Shown here in pieces: positions 17,262-25,171 of a DNA stretch of 64,000 nt. Positions within the stretch are counted from its first letter, which is position 1. Each line of letters begins with the position of its first letter. The DNA comes from Burkholderiales bacterium. Its GTDB lineage: Bacteria; Pseudomonadota; Gammaproteobacteria; Burkholderiales; Burkholderiaceae_C. Under the pieces are notes generated by a model. That model worked only from the letters and a program-made list of their open reading frames with translations. It ran no database searches and had not been told where the DNA came from. The stretch is taken from contig JAGWTR010000003.1 in NCBI GenBank assembly GCA_028868855.1, positions 354,978 through 418,977 on the forward strand, given 5' to 3'. The position numbers and the translations under genes were made by a program.

Positions 17262-18971
17262 ATGAACTCCTTGAAAAAATCCTGGTGGCCGACCTTGACG
17301 GCCTTGAGCCTGGCCGTGGTCGGTACGCTGGCCCACGCCGATGAACGCGAGTCCCTGGAAGCCATCCGTCAAACCACCATCGGCTTGATCGATGCCCTGG
17401 TGGACAAAGGCGTGTTGTCCCGTGAAGCGGCCGACGGCATGCTCAAACAGGCGCAACAACGCGCGGCTGAGGTCAGCACTTCGTCGGTCGCCAGTCCTGC
17501 CTCGGCTGGCAAGCCGGTGTTGCGCGTGCCCTATGTGCCCGAGTCCATGAAGGCGCAGATCCGCAATGAAGTCAAGGAAGAGGTGTTGACGCAGGCTCGT
17601 GCCGAACGATGGGGGGTACCCAACGCCACGCCGTCCTGGGTGGATCGCATCAAGATTGACGGCGACTTCCGCTTCCGCTTCCAGTCCGATCGTCCGGGCA
17701 AAGACAATACATTGCCGGCCGACTATCTGGCCGCCGAAGTGAACAACAACAATGGCTTGTCCCGCGCGCCGGATTTTGCGTCTTATGCCGCAACGCAAGT
17801 CAACAGCGTGATCCCAACAGCGTCGACGGTGGACAACCGCGATCGTGAGCGGATTCGCTTGCGCCTGGGCCTGTCCGCCAAAGTGGCTGACGAAGTGGGG
17901 GTGGGGGTGAGATTGGCGACCGGCAGCGCGACGGATCGCGTCTCGACCAATCAGACGCTTGGCCAGAACTTCAACAAGTACCAGTTGTTTGTGGACCGTG
18001 CCTTCGTGCGCCTTGATCCCGCTGAATGGTTGACGGTGCAGGCTGGACGCATCCCCAATCCATGGTTCAGCACCGACATGGTGTGGAGCGAGAACCTGAA
18101 TTTCGATGGTTTGGCCGCGACCACGCGGTGGGCGCCGCAGGGCAGCGACTTGACGCCCTTTGCCACCGTGGGGTGGTTCCCCTTGCGCGAGCAAACGCCA
18201 CCCAGCCGCTCATCGCGCTGGCTGGTTGGCGCGCAATTGGGCACCGGCTGGGAGGTGGCCGCGCGAACCAAGCTCAAGCTGGGCATGGCCTACTACAGCT
18301 ACAAAAATCTTGAAGGGCGTGTGGACCAGAACTATGACACCGGCCTCAACAGCAGCAACCAGCCAGTGGTGGTCCCCAGGGTCAACTATGGTGAGTCTGA
18401 ATACCCCACAGGGCTGCGCCAAAAAGGCAACACGGTCTTCGAAACCAATCCGCTGTTCTCGCCGGACATCGCCCCGGTTTGGGGCTTGGCCTACGCGTTC
18501 CGGCCGCTGGTCCTGACCGCGTCGGCTGAGCTGACCCATTTCAGCCCGTACAGCCTGCTGCTGTCCGCCGAGTACGTCAAGAACACGGCCTTTGATGCCG
18601 CGAACTTTCACAGCCGCGCAGGATCGGCTTACGACAATGTGAACCCCGCAGGCAAGTCCACGGGCTACCACCTCAAGTTGGCATTCGGTGCGGCCGAGGT
18701 GCGTGAAGCCGGTCAATGGCAGTTGTCCACCAGCTACCGCCACATCGGCTCCGATGCCGTGCTCGACGCCTTCACCGACAGTGATCTCGGGCTGGGGGGC
18801 ACCAATCTGCAGGGCTACACCCTGGGCGGCGTTTATGGCCTGTACCGCAACACCAACCTGGGCATGCGCTACCTTTCTGCCAAAACCATTGACACCCCTT
18901 TGAACGCGGCCTACCCCAATGCCAGCTACAAAGTCAACTCCTTGCAGGTGGATCTCAATGTTCGCTTCTGA
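17262..18971 (+). CDS. Putative outer-membrane porin (Porin_5-like)
   Basis: A 569-residue protein with a signal peptide (LTALSLAVVGTLAHA) and an N-terminal helical segment rich in charged residues (DERESLEAIRQTTIGLIDAL, up to about residue 75). The remainder alternates like a beta-barrel. IKIDGDFRFRFQSDRP marks the first strand and the chain ends in LQVDLNVRF with the terminal Phe. This architecture is that of the family annotated putative porin, often found beside ExbB/ExbD/TonB genes. It starts 16 nt after the TonB-like gene, so co-expression is likely. The substrate is unknown. Confidence 0.82.
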   Translation: MNSLKKSWWPTLTALSLAVVGTLAHADERESLEAIRQTTIGLIDALVDKGVLSREAADGMLKQAQQRAAEVSTSSVASPASAGKPVLRVPYVPESMKAQIRNEVKEEVLTQARAERWGVPNATPSWVDRIKIDGDFRFRFQSDRPGKDNTLPADYLAAEVNNNNGLSRAPDFASYAATQVNSVIPTASTVDNRDRERIRLRLGLSAKVADEVGVGVRLATGSATDRVSTNQTLGQNFNKYQLFVDRAFVRLDPAEWLTVQAGRIPNPWFSTDMVWSENLNFDGLAATTRWAPQGSDLTPFATVGWFPLREQTPPSRSSRWLVGAQLGTGWEVAARTKLKLGMAYYSYKNLEGRVDQNYDTGLNSSNQPVVVPRVNYGESEYPTGLRQKGNTVFETNPLFSPDIAPVWGLAYAFRPLVLTASAELTHFSPYSLLLSAEYVKNTAFDAANFHSRAGSAYDNVNPAGKSTGYHLKLAFGAAEVREAGQWQLSTSYRHIGSDAVLDAFTDSDLGLGGTNLQGYTLGGVYGLYRNTNLGMRYLSAKTIDTPLNAAYPNASYKVNSLQVDLNVRF

Positions 18972-19611
18972 TCAACGCCTTCGCGTGTGGACACGCGCTG
19001 TGCTGGTCCTGGCCTGCGTGGCCGGGTGCGCAACGGGCGCATCGGCCCAATCCAACGATCGCGAGCAAGAACAGCTCAAGCGTTTGAAGCTGCAGATGCG
19101 TCAGGTCCAGCAAGAGAAAGCAGCCTTGGAAGAGGCCCAGTCCAAAACTGCCCAAGAAAATTCATCTCTGGCACAGGCCTTGAAGTCGGCCCAGTCAGAG
19201 GCCAATGGCCAGAAAGCGGCGGCGCGCAAACTGGGGGGCTTGAAGGTCGAGGTGGCCGCACTCCAGCAAGAGCGCGCCGCACTGACCGAGCAAGTGGCGT
19301 TGCTGCAAAAACAGCTCGACGAGTCAAAGGCTGAGGCCCATGCGCAGCAGGGCAAGGCCCAAACCGGCGCCGTGGCCTTGAGCGAGCTGACTTCAAAGCA
19401 CCAGGCGTTGGCGCAAAAACAGGAGGTCTGTCGTCAAGACAATGCGACCCTGCTCGCCTTGGGCCATGAGCTGCTCACCCGCTACGACAACAAGGGCTTT
19501 GGCGACGTATTGGGTGCCAAGGAGCCCTTCTTTCAACTGGCGCGCGTGACCCTGGAAAACCACTCAGCCGAGTACCGCAACAAGCTCGACGCGGCGCGTG
19601 TAAATCCCTGA
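18958..19611 (+). CDS. Coiled-coil envelope protein, possible lipoprotein
   Basis: A 217-residue protein of unknown function. The ATG at 18958 overlaps the end of the porin gene by 14 nt. The N-terminus (RLRVWTRAVLVLACVAGC) is a signal sequence that ends in VAGC, an acceptable lipobox; cleavage after GASA is the alternative. Residues about 30-170 form a long coiled coil (EQEQLKRLKLQMRQVQQEKA and onward) dense in Gln, Lys, Glu and Ala. A non-coiled tail contains CRQDNATLLALGHELL and LGAKEPFFQLARVTLEN. Translational coupling to the porin suggests it is a periplasmic spacer or clamp for the system. Confidence 0.75.
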   Translation: MFASDQRLRVWTRAVLVLACVAGCATGASAQSNDREQEQLKRLKLQMRQVQQEKAALEEAQSKTAQENSSLAQALKSAQSEANGQKAAARKLGGLKVEVAALQQERAALTEQVALLQKQLDESKAEAHAQQGKAQTGAVALSELTSKHQALAQKQEVCRQDNATLLALGHELLTRYDNKGFGDVLGAKEPFFQLARVTLENHSAEYRNKLDAARVNP

Positions 19612-19617
19612 CTCCAT

Positions 19618-20865
19618 TCAAGCGCCGTGCTCAGACACTGGGTCTGGTGCCAATAAGTCGTCGATCTGCTGAACCCATCGGCGCAACACTGATTTCTGTG
19701 CCAGGTGGTCTTCGGCAAACCGGCGCGCCAGCACCCCCATGTCTCGGCGTGTGGCGGGTTGGTCGGCCAGCGCGGCGATTGCCAACGCCAGCGCGGCGTG
19801 GTCATCAGGAGGCACCACGAGGCCGCATCTGGACACCACCTGGGCCATCTCCGTGCCGTCCCGGCAAGTGGCCACGATGGGTCGTCCGCTGGACAACATG
19901 CCAGATAACTTCGAGGGCAGCACCAGGTCTTCAGCCTCCGGGCTTTGCGGCAGCAGGTGGATGTCGGCCAGGCCCAGCAACTCGCTCAGACGTTCCACCG
20001 GCTGCAAAGGCAGCAGGCGGACATTGCTCAGGTGCGCGCACGCGGCTTCAAGCTCGGCCTTCATGGCGCCGTCACCGCAGATCACGAACTCGACATCCTT
20101 GCGGTGGGCCAGCAGTTCGGCCGCTTGCGGAATCACCATCAGTCCTTGCTTGCTGCCCAGCGTGCCGGAGAACAGCGCCACCGTGGCCTCTGGGGCGATG
20201 CCCAGCTCAATGCGGTAGGCGCTGACATGAGCCAGGGGCCTGACCTTGTCGACATCGACCCAATTGGGGAAGTGGCGAATGCAGTCCTCATCGACCCCCT
20301 TTTGACGCAGGTGCTCAACCATGCGCGCCGAGATGGACGACACCACGTCGAAGCGCCGCAACATTCGGCGCTCCAGCCAGAGCAAGGCCTGACGGGCGCC
20401 ACGGCCTTCCATCAGGCCCATCTTGAACGCCACATCGATTTCAAAATCTTGCACGTGCAGCCACGCGGCCGCACCGCTCAGGCGCGCAGTCAGCCAACCC
20501 GCAGGCGCGCAGACAAACGCCGGGGCGACCGTCAGAACCACGTCCGGCTGCCAAACGACCTGTCGCAGCATCAGTGGCAAGGACGTCACGGCAAAGCTCA
20601 ACAAATGCACGATCCGCTTGAGGCCACCGGGGTTGGACGGCACCCACAAGGGCGCCCGCCAGACGCGCGCACCCTTCCAGACCTCATGCTGGTAATAGGG
20701 CCGCGCATAGCCTTCGGCGATCTTCCAGTTCGGGTAATAGGGCGGGGCGGCCACGACGCGTACCTCGTGTCCTTCGGCCACCAGCCACTCGGCCAGTTCT
20801 CCGGAGTACTTGCCGATGCCGGTGGGCTCCGGGGCGAAATTGGCGCTGTAAATGAGGATCTTCAT
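19618..20865 (-). CDS. WcaI-like glycosyltransferase (GT4)
   Basis: A 415-residue GT-B enzyme. The N-terminus MKILIYSANFAPEPTGIGKY is characteristic of the colanic-acid WcaI family, and the C-terminal half contains the GT4 donor-site region (LPQSPEAEDLVLPSKLSGML, G-R-P-I-V-A-T). It transfers a sugar from a nucleotide donor to the lipid-linked repeat unit on the cytoplasmic face. The ATG at 20865 fits the family N-terminus; an in-frame GTG two codons upstream (20871) is possible. It converges on the coiled-coil gene with only 6 nt between the stops and is divergent from the next glycosyltransferase. Confidence 0.88.
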   Translation of the reverse strand: MKILIYSANFAPEPTGIGKYSGELAEWLVAEGHEVRVVAAPPYYPNWKIAEGYARPYYQHEVWKGARVWRAPLWVPSNPGGLKRIVHLLSFAVTSLPLMLRQVVWQPDVVLTVAPAFVCAPAGWLTARLSGAAAWLHVQDFEIDVAFKMGLMEGRGARQALLWLERRMLRRFDVVSSISARMVEHLRQKGVDEDCIRHFPNWVDVDKVRPLAHVSAYRIELGIAPEATVALFSGTLGSKQGLMVIPQAAELLAHRKDVEFVICGDGAMKAELEAACAHLSNVRLLPLQPVERLSELLGLADIHLLPQSPEAEDLVLPSKLSGMLSSGRPIVATCRDGTEMAQVVSRCGLVVPPDDHAALALAIAALADQPATRRDMGVLARRFAEDHLAQKSVLRRWVQQIDDLLAPDPVSEHGA

Positions 20866-20987
20866 GAGCACACGTCTTCAGTGCATACCAAGAGGCGTGA
20901 CAAAGCCTCCGCGCCGTCCGGGTGGACTGCTGGATGTCTGTTGCTGTAAGGAGATTCAGGTGCTACGAATGCTGACGACCACCGGTG

Positions 20988-21010
20988 TCACCTTCATGAA
21001 CTCAAGGTGA
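20988..21010. repeat. Inverted repeat in the divergent glycosyltransferase intergenic region
   Basis: TCACCTT (20988-20994) and AAGGTGA (21004-21010) are perfect 7-bp arms around 9 nt. They sit in the 286-bp gap between two divergent glycosyltransferase genes. This gap must hold both promoters, but I see no convincing sigma-70 pair and no other coding sequence in it. A regulatory role is only a possibility. Confidence 0.3.
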
Positions 21011-21151
21011 TCCGTATGCTGCAGTCCAGTCGCTGGCGATCGGGCGGAACTCGTGGTGATGGGCCATTCGGACCAGGCGCGGACTTCACCGTGTTATGTC
21101 CCACCTTGAAGATGCGGTCTTGGTGTGTATTAACCAGCAACTCGGTCGCGT

Positions 21152-22042
21152 ATGTTCAAGCCAGGACCATTCATCATCAGCGGCGCCAGCAAGGTGTCCG
21201 TTCTCATCCTGACCAAGAATGAGCAACACGATCTTCCCGGCTGCCTTAAGAGCGTCAGCTGGACCGATGACGTCCATGTGCTCGACTCTGGCAGCACAGA
21301 CGACACGGTGGCGTTGGCGCGAGCGGCGGGTGCCACGGTGACGGAGCGCAGCTATCCGGGCAGCGATGCCCCATTTGGCGGCGATGAAGCCGCGCATCGG
21401 AACTGGGGGCTGCGCCACATCCCCTTCAAATACGAATGGCTGCTCCTCTTGGATGCGGACGAACGCGCGACGCCCGAGCTCATCGCGGGCATCCAGGCCA
21501 TGCTTGCATCGCCGAACCATTGCTCGGCCTATCGGATTCACCGACGCGACTATTTCTTGGGTACATGGATCAAGCACGTGACCCCATCGCCATTCAACAT
21601 TCGCCTGATCAAGCCGGCGGCCGTGCGTTATGAACGCATCATCAATCCCGTCACCGTGGTCAACGGTGAGGTGGGAGAGATGAATGCCCACTTCGATCAC
21701 TTTCCGTTCAGCAAGGGCATGAGTCACTGGCTGGCCAAACACAATGGCTACAGCACGTTTGAGGCCAAGCACATTGTCGGCAGCCATCAAGCCACCACCC
21801 ACTTCAGCTGGAGAACGGCCCTGTTCGCCAAGGACATCAACGAGCGACGCATGCACCAAAAGGGCATCTACTACAAGCTGCCACTGCGGCCGCTGGTGAT
21901 GTTTCTGGGCCTGTATGTGGGCAAGCGCGGCTTTCTGGATGGGCGGGCCGGCCTGGTCTATGCCATGCTGCGTGCGATGTATGAATACATGATCGTGTTG
22001 AAGGTGACTGAAATGGGGACGCAGTCGTTCAAGGAAGGCTAA
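21152..22042 (+). CDS. Family 2 glycosyltransferase (WaaE/KdtX-like)
   Basis: A 296-residue GT-A enzyme. The N-terminal nucleotide-binding segment KVSVLILTKNEQHDLPGCL is followed by VHVLDSGSTDDT and the metal-binding LLLDADERATPEL, the pattern of WaaE-type beta-1,4-glucosyltransferases. The C-terminal part has basic helices (KRGFLDGRAGLVYAMLRAMY) that would lie at the membrane. The start at 21152 lacks a clear ribosome site, and GTG at 21197 just before VSVLILTK is an alternative. It stands alone between divergent and convergent neighbours inside the exopolysaccharide locus, so it may add one sugar of the repeat unit. Confidence 0.85.
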   Translation: MFKPGPFIISGASKVSVLILTKNEQHDLPGCLKSVSWTDDVHVLDSGSTDDTVALARAAGATVTERSYPGSDAPFGGDEAAHRNWGLRHIPFKYEWLLLLDADERATPELIAGIQAMLASPNHCSAYRIHRRDYFLGTWIKHVTPSPFNIRLIKPAAVRYERIINPVTVVNGEVGEMNAHFDHFPFSKGMSHWLAKHNGYSTFEAKHIVGSHQATTHFSWRTALFAKDINERRMHQKGIYYKLPLRPLVMFLGLYVGKRGFLDGRAGLVYAMLRAMYEYMIVLKVTEMGTQSFKEG

Positions 22043-22082
22043 GCCGCTTGGCCGGGCGCGTGGTGAGGGCGCGTCGCATGGC

Positions 22083-23252
22083 TCAGCTCGTCGAGCCGAA
22101 GACGGATCGGTAAACCGACAGATAGCCCTCAATGGCCGCTTGCTTGGTGAACTGCGCGGCCCACGCGATTCGGCGCTCGCGTTGAACTCGCTGATCATCG
22201 TCCGCGGTGTTGAGCACCGCATCGAGCGCGTCGGCCCCTTGTTGCGCCCAGTGCATCGGGTCGTCGCCGGGCTTCAATACCGGCAGATAGCGGGCCAGTG
22301 GGCCGGCGATCTCGTTCATGGGGGCGTCGTCCGTGGTGATGACCGGACAGCCGCATGCTTGGGCTTCCACGATCGGCCAACCAAAGCCTTCCGCCAAACT
22401 GGGGAACAAGAAGGCCTTGGCCACCGAGTAAGCCGCTTGCAAGGCTGCGCTATCGATCCCCTGGTAGAACAGAACACAACCTTGCGAAGGGACTTGCGCC
22501 AAGGCCTTGACCACGGTCGGTGAAGAAGGTTGTGGGCTGATCATCCACAGCGGCAATGGCTTGGCGTGCCTGCTTGCGTATTGCGCATACAGGCCGATGA
22601 CGCCGGCCGTGTTTTTGTACCACTGGCCGCCGCCCACGTGCAGGATCATGCCCTGATCCGTGGCCGGCAAACCAGCCCGGATCAGGGTCTGCATGGCCTT
22701 GCCGTGCGCCAAGGGCTTGTAGGGGAAATTCAGGCCGTTGTAGACCACGCGGGAGGTTTCGGCCTGGACGTGCCCATGCTCAACCAGGTCATCCTGCGTG
22801 CGTTTGGAGACGCAAATGAAGTGCTTGGCCTGCTGAAAGCCTCGGCGGATGTAGCGCTGGTAAAGGCGGCCCGTCCACGACGTGGGGTTTTGAGGGATCT
22901 GTCCCAAGGCACAGCGCAGCGCCAGAAGGTCATGGGCGTGGACCACATGGGGCAGGTGCTTGACCAGCGGCACCCAGGGGCCCAAGGCCTGGTCGCAAAA
23001 GACGTACAAGGTGTCCTTCTGGCGCCTAAGCACACGGGCTCTGACTTGCAGCGGGAAGATCAGGTACTGATCCACATAGCCGGCCCACTTGGCAAGCCGG
23101 GTATCTTCAAACAGGGGGTGGATGAACGCATCTGGCGCCCAATAGTCCACCTGATAGCCCTTGGCATGCATGGCGCCGCCGATCATGCGGGCAAAGCGCG
23201 GCATGCTTTGCGAGCGCATGAACGGTGGATGGCAGAAAAAAACAAGCTTCAT
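22083..23252 (-). CDS. Family 4 glycosyltransferase
   Basis: A 389-residue GT-B enzyme beginning MKLVFFCHPPFMRSQSM. The acceptor-domain landmarks (VVHAHDLLALRCALG, FICVSKRTQDDLVEHG) are followed by the donor-domain motif EGFGWPIVEAQACGCPVI, which includes the E-x7-E pair of retaining GT4 enzymes. Family and context place it in exopolysaccharide repeat-unit assembly, but the sugar is unknown. The ATG at 23252 is chosen as the natural start of the Rossmann strand; in-frame starts at 23261 and 23285 exist. It is divergent from a DUF1800 gene across a 92-bp gap with two hairpins. Confidence 0.86.
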   Translation of the reverse strand: MKLVFFCHPPFMRSQSMPRFARMIGGAMHAKGYQVDYWAPDAFIHPLFEDTRLAKWAGYVDQYLIFPLQVRARVLRRQKDTLYVFCDQALGPWVPLVKHLPHVVHAHDLLALRCALGQIPQNPTSWTGRLYQRYIRRGFQQAKHFICVSKRTQDDLVEHGHVQAETSRVVYNGLNFPYKPLAHGKAMQTLIRAGLPATDQGMILHVGGGQWYKNTAGVIGLYAQYASRHAKPLPLWMISPQPSSPTVVKALAQVPSQGCVLFYQGIDSAALQAAYSVAKAFLFPSLAEGFGWPIVEAQACGCPVITTDDAPMNEIAGPLARYLPVLKPGDDPMHWAQQGADALDAVLNTADDDQRVQRERRIAWAAQFTKQAAIEGYLSVYRSVFGSTS

Positions 23253-23288
23253 GCCAGCCATTGTGTTGATGGCATGTGACGCCATGAC

Positions 23289-23347
23289 GACGCCAGGATG
23301 AAGGCCAGGCTGGCGTCATGCCCGCGTCATGGTGCTGAGGCACCATG
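23289..23347. repeat. Two tandem perfect hairpins at the DUF1800 gene start
   Basis: GACGCCAG (23289-23296) pairs with CTGGCGTC (23310-23317). CATGGTGC (23328-23335) pairs with GCACCATG (23340-23347) around a TGAG loop. The second stem includes the ATG at 23345. Either an operator shared by the divergent genes or an RNA structure limiting translation is possible. Confidence 0.5.
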
Positions 23348-25171
23348 CGGCGTGGCGATTGGATGAAACTCGAGATGCGGCTGAAATTTGGTCCTTGGAG
23401 GCGGGCACGAGGGCGTGTGCTCAAGGTGCTCGCGGCGCTGGTGGCCGCCATCACGGTGACCGTGGGCGGCATTGGGCTTGCCTGCCGTGCCAGTACGCCC
23501 ACCGCCTTGCCCATGGCCGTCAAGGCGCCCATTTCAAGCGGGCCCACACGTCAGGAGGCCACGCGCTTCCTGACCCAGGCCACCTTCGGGCCAACACAAG
23601 TCGAGGTGGAGCATGTGATGGCGGTGGGCTACCAAGCCTGGTTGAACGAGCAGTTCGCGGCGCCTGTGTCCGCGACCTCGCACGTGGCGGCTTGGGATGC
23701 GGCCAACGCCGCCATCATGAAGATCGATGCAGGGCAGCGGGCCAGCAATGGGGAGGTGACGAGCAGTTTTTGGCGGGAGGCCGTGACCGGCTCGGACCAA
23801 CTCAGGCAGCGTGTGGCGCTGGCCCTGTCTGAAATATTCGTGATCTCCACCGCCGACAGCTGTGGCAGCAATGCATACGCTCGGGGGGCTGCCGGCTATC
23901 TGGACATGCTGGGGCGTCAGGCCTTTGGCAACTACCGCGACCTGTTGCAGTCCGTGGCCTTGCATCCGGTCATGGGCTGTTACCTGTCGTACTTTCAGAA
24001 TCAGAAGGAAGATCAGAACACGGGACGCGTGCCCGATGAGAACTTTGCGCGCGAGATCATGCAGCTGTTTTCGATCGGCTTGTATCAGCTCAACGCGGAC
24101 GGCAGCGTCAAAGCCGATGCCCAGCAGCTTCCTCTAGAAACCTACACCGCCGCCGACGTTTCCGGCTTGGCCAAAGTCTTGACGGGCTGGGGTTTGAATT
24201 GTTCGACAGGACTCACACCCAGCTGCTTTTTCTCAAACCCCAGCATGCCCGAGCAGTTCGTGTCGAACATGCGGGGCTTTGCGCTCTACCACTCCACCGC
24301 CGACAAACGCTTTCTGGGTGTTTTGCTGCCAGCCAGTGTGGTCTCAACACCCGAGTCGGACTTGAAGGTGGCGCTTGACACACTGTCCAGCCATCCCAAT
24401 GTGGGGCCATTCATTGGCAAGCAACTGATCCAGCGGTTGGTGACCAGCAACCCCAGTCCGGCGTATGTGGCCCGTGTGGCCGCGGCATTCAAGTCGTCGG
24501 GGGGGAGCTTGCGTGCCACGGTGTCGGCCGTTTTGCTGGACCCCGAGGCGCGCGACATGGCCATGTTGAGCAGCGACACCTTTGGCAAGGTGCGCGAACC
24601 CTTGTTGCGCTTCTCGGCCCTTTTGCGCGCCTTTGATGCGCGTTCTGACAGTGGGCAGTACCTGATCACGACGACGATGGAATCCTTGGGGCAGTCCGCC
24701 TTGGCGCCACCCTCGGTGTTCAATTTCTTTCGACCCGGCTATGTCAAACCTGGCTCACGGTCGGCTGCCGCCAAGCTGGTGACCCCGGAGCTGCAAATCG
24801 CCACGGAAACCAGCGCGGCCAGGTATGTGAACTTCATGACCGGATTCATCTGGAGCGGCACGGGTCGGGCGGGTTATGACAACCAAGCCAAGCGCGCTGA
24901 TGTTCAGTTGGACTACAACGTCAATCCCCTCAACCCGTGGCTGGCGATGACCGATGAGCCGGAGGCGCTGGTTGAAGAGATCAATCAGCGTCTGATGTAC
25001 GGGACGATGCCCGTGGGGCTGATGGCGGAGATCGCGCAGGCCATCAAGGCGGTTGATTTCAGAGCCATGCCCACCCCCACGGCCGACCAGATCGCGGGCA
25101 CCCGCAAATGCCGCCTGTGGTCGGCCTTGCTGCTGACCGTGGTATCTCCAGAATTTCAGGTGCAGAAGTGA
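23345..25171 (+). CDS. DUF1800 family protein, first copy
   Basis: A 608-residue protein of the DUF1800 family, whose biochemical role is not established. An Arg-rich N-terminus followed by a hydrophobic helix (VLKVLAALVAAITVTVGGIG, about 26-45) indicates export or membrane anchoring. The family core begins at TRFLTQATFGPTQVEVEHVM. FAREIMQLFSIGLYQLN and PPSVFNFFRPGYVKPG are strongly conserved family blocks. Its stop overlaps the DUF1501 start (GTGA), so the two are translationally coupled, as these families commonly are. An alternative start is the ATG at 23363. The pair lies inside the exopolysaccharide locus, upstream of a glycosyltransferase and an acetyltransferase on the same strand. Confidence 0.88.
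   Translation: MRRGDWMKLEMRLKFGPWRRARGRVLKVLAALVAAITVTVGGIGLACRASTPTALPMAVKAPISSGPTRQEATRFLTQATFGPTQVEVEHVMAVGYQAWLNEQFAAPVSATSHVAAWDAANAAIMKIDAGQRASNGEVTSSFWREAVTGSDQLRQRVALALSEIFVISTADSCGSNAYARGAAGYLDMLGRQAFGNYRDLLQSVALHPVMGCYLSYFQNQKEDQNTGRVPDENFAREIMQLFSIGLYQLNADGSVKADAQQLPLETYTAADVSGLAKVLTGWGLNCSTGLTPSCFFSNPSMPEQFVSNMRGFALYHSTADKRFLGVLLPASVVSTPESDLKVALDTLSSHPNVGPFIGKQLIQRLVTSNPSPAYVARVAAAFKSSGGSLRATVSAVLLDPEARDMAMLSSDTFGKVREPLLRFSALLRAFDARSDSGQYLITTTMESLGQSALAPPSVFNFFRPGYVKPGSRSAAAKLVTPELQIATETSAARYVNFMTGFIWSGTGRAGYDNQAKRADVQLDYNVNPLNPWLAMTDEPEALVEEINQRLMYGTMPVGLMAEIAQAIKAVDFRAMPTPTADQIAGTRKCRLWSALLLTVVSPEFQVQK

Noticed and set aside
2573..17365. Very long open frames on the minus strand opposite tpsB, tpsA and the ExbB-ExbD-TonB genes (for example 2573-4126, 13145-15292, 15296-17365).
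   Set aside because: They mirror strongly coding plus-strand genes, are His/Arg/Gln-rich with no family motifs, and are typical antisense shadows in high-GC DNA.
21007..21222. A 71-codon plus-strand frame in the divergent glycosyltransferase gap.
   Set aside because: No ribosome site, no recognisable motif, and it runs into the real glycosyltransferase gene in another frame.
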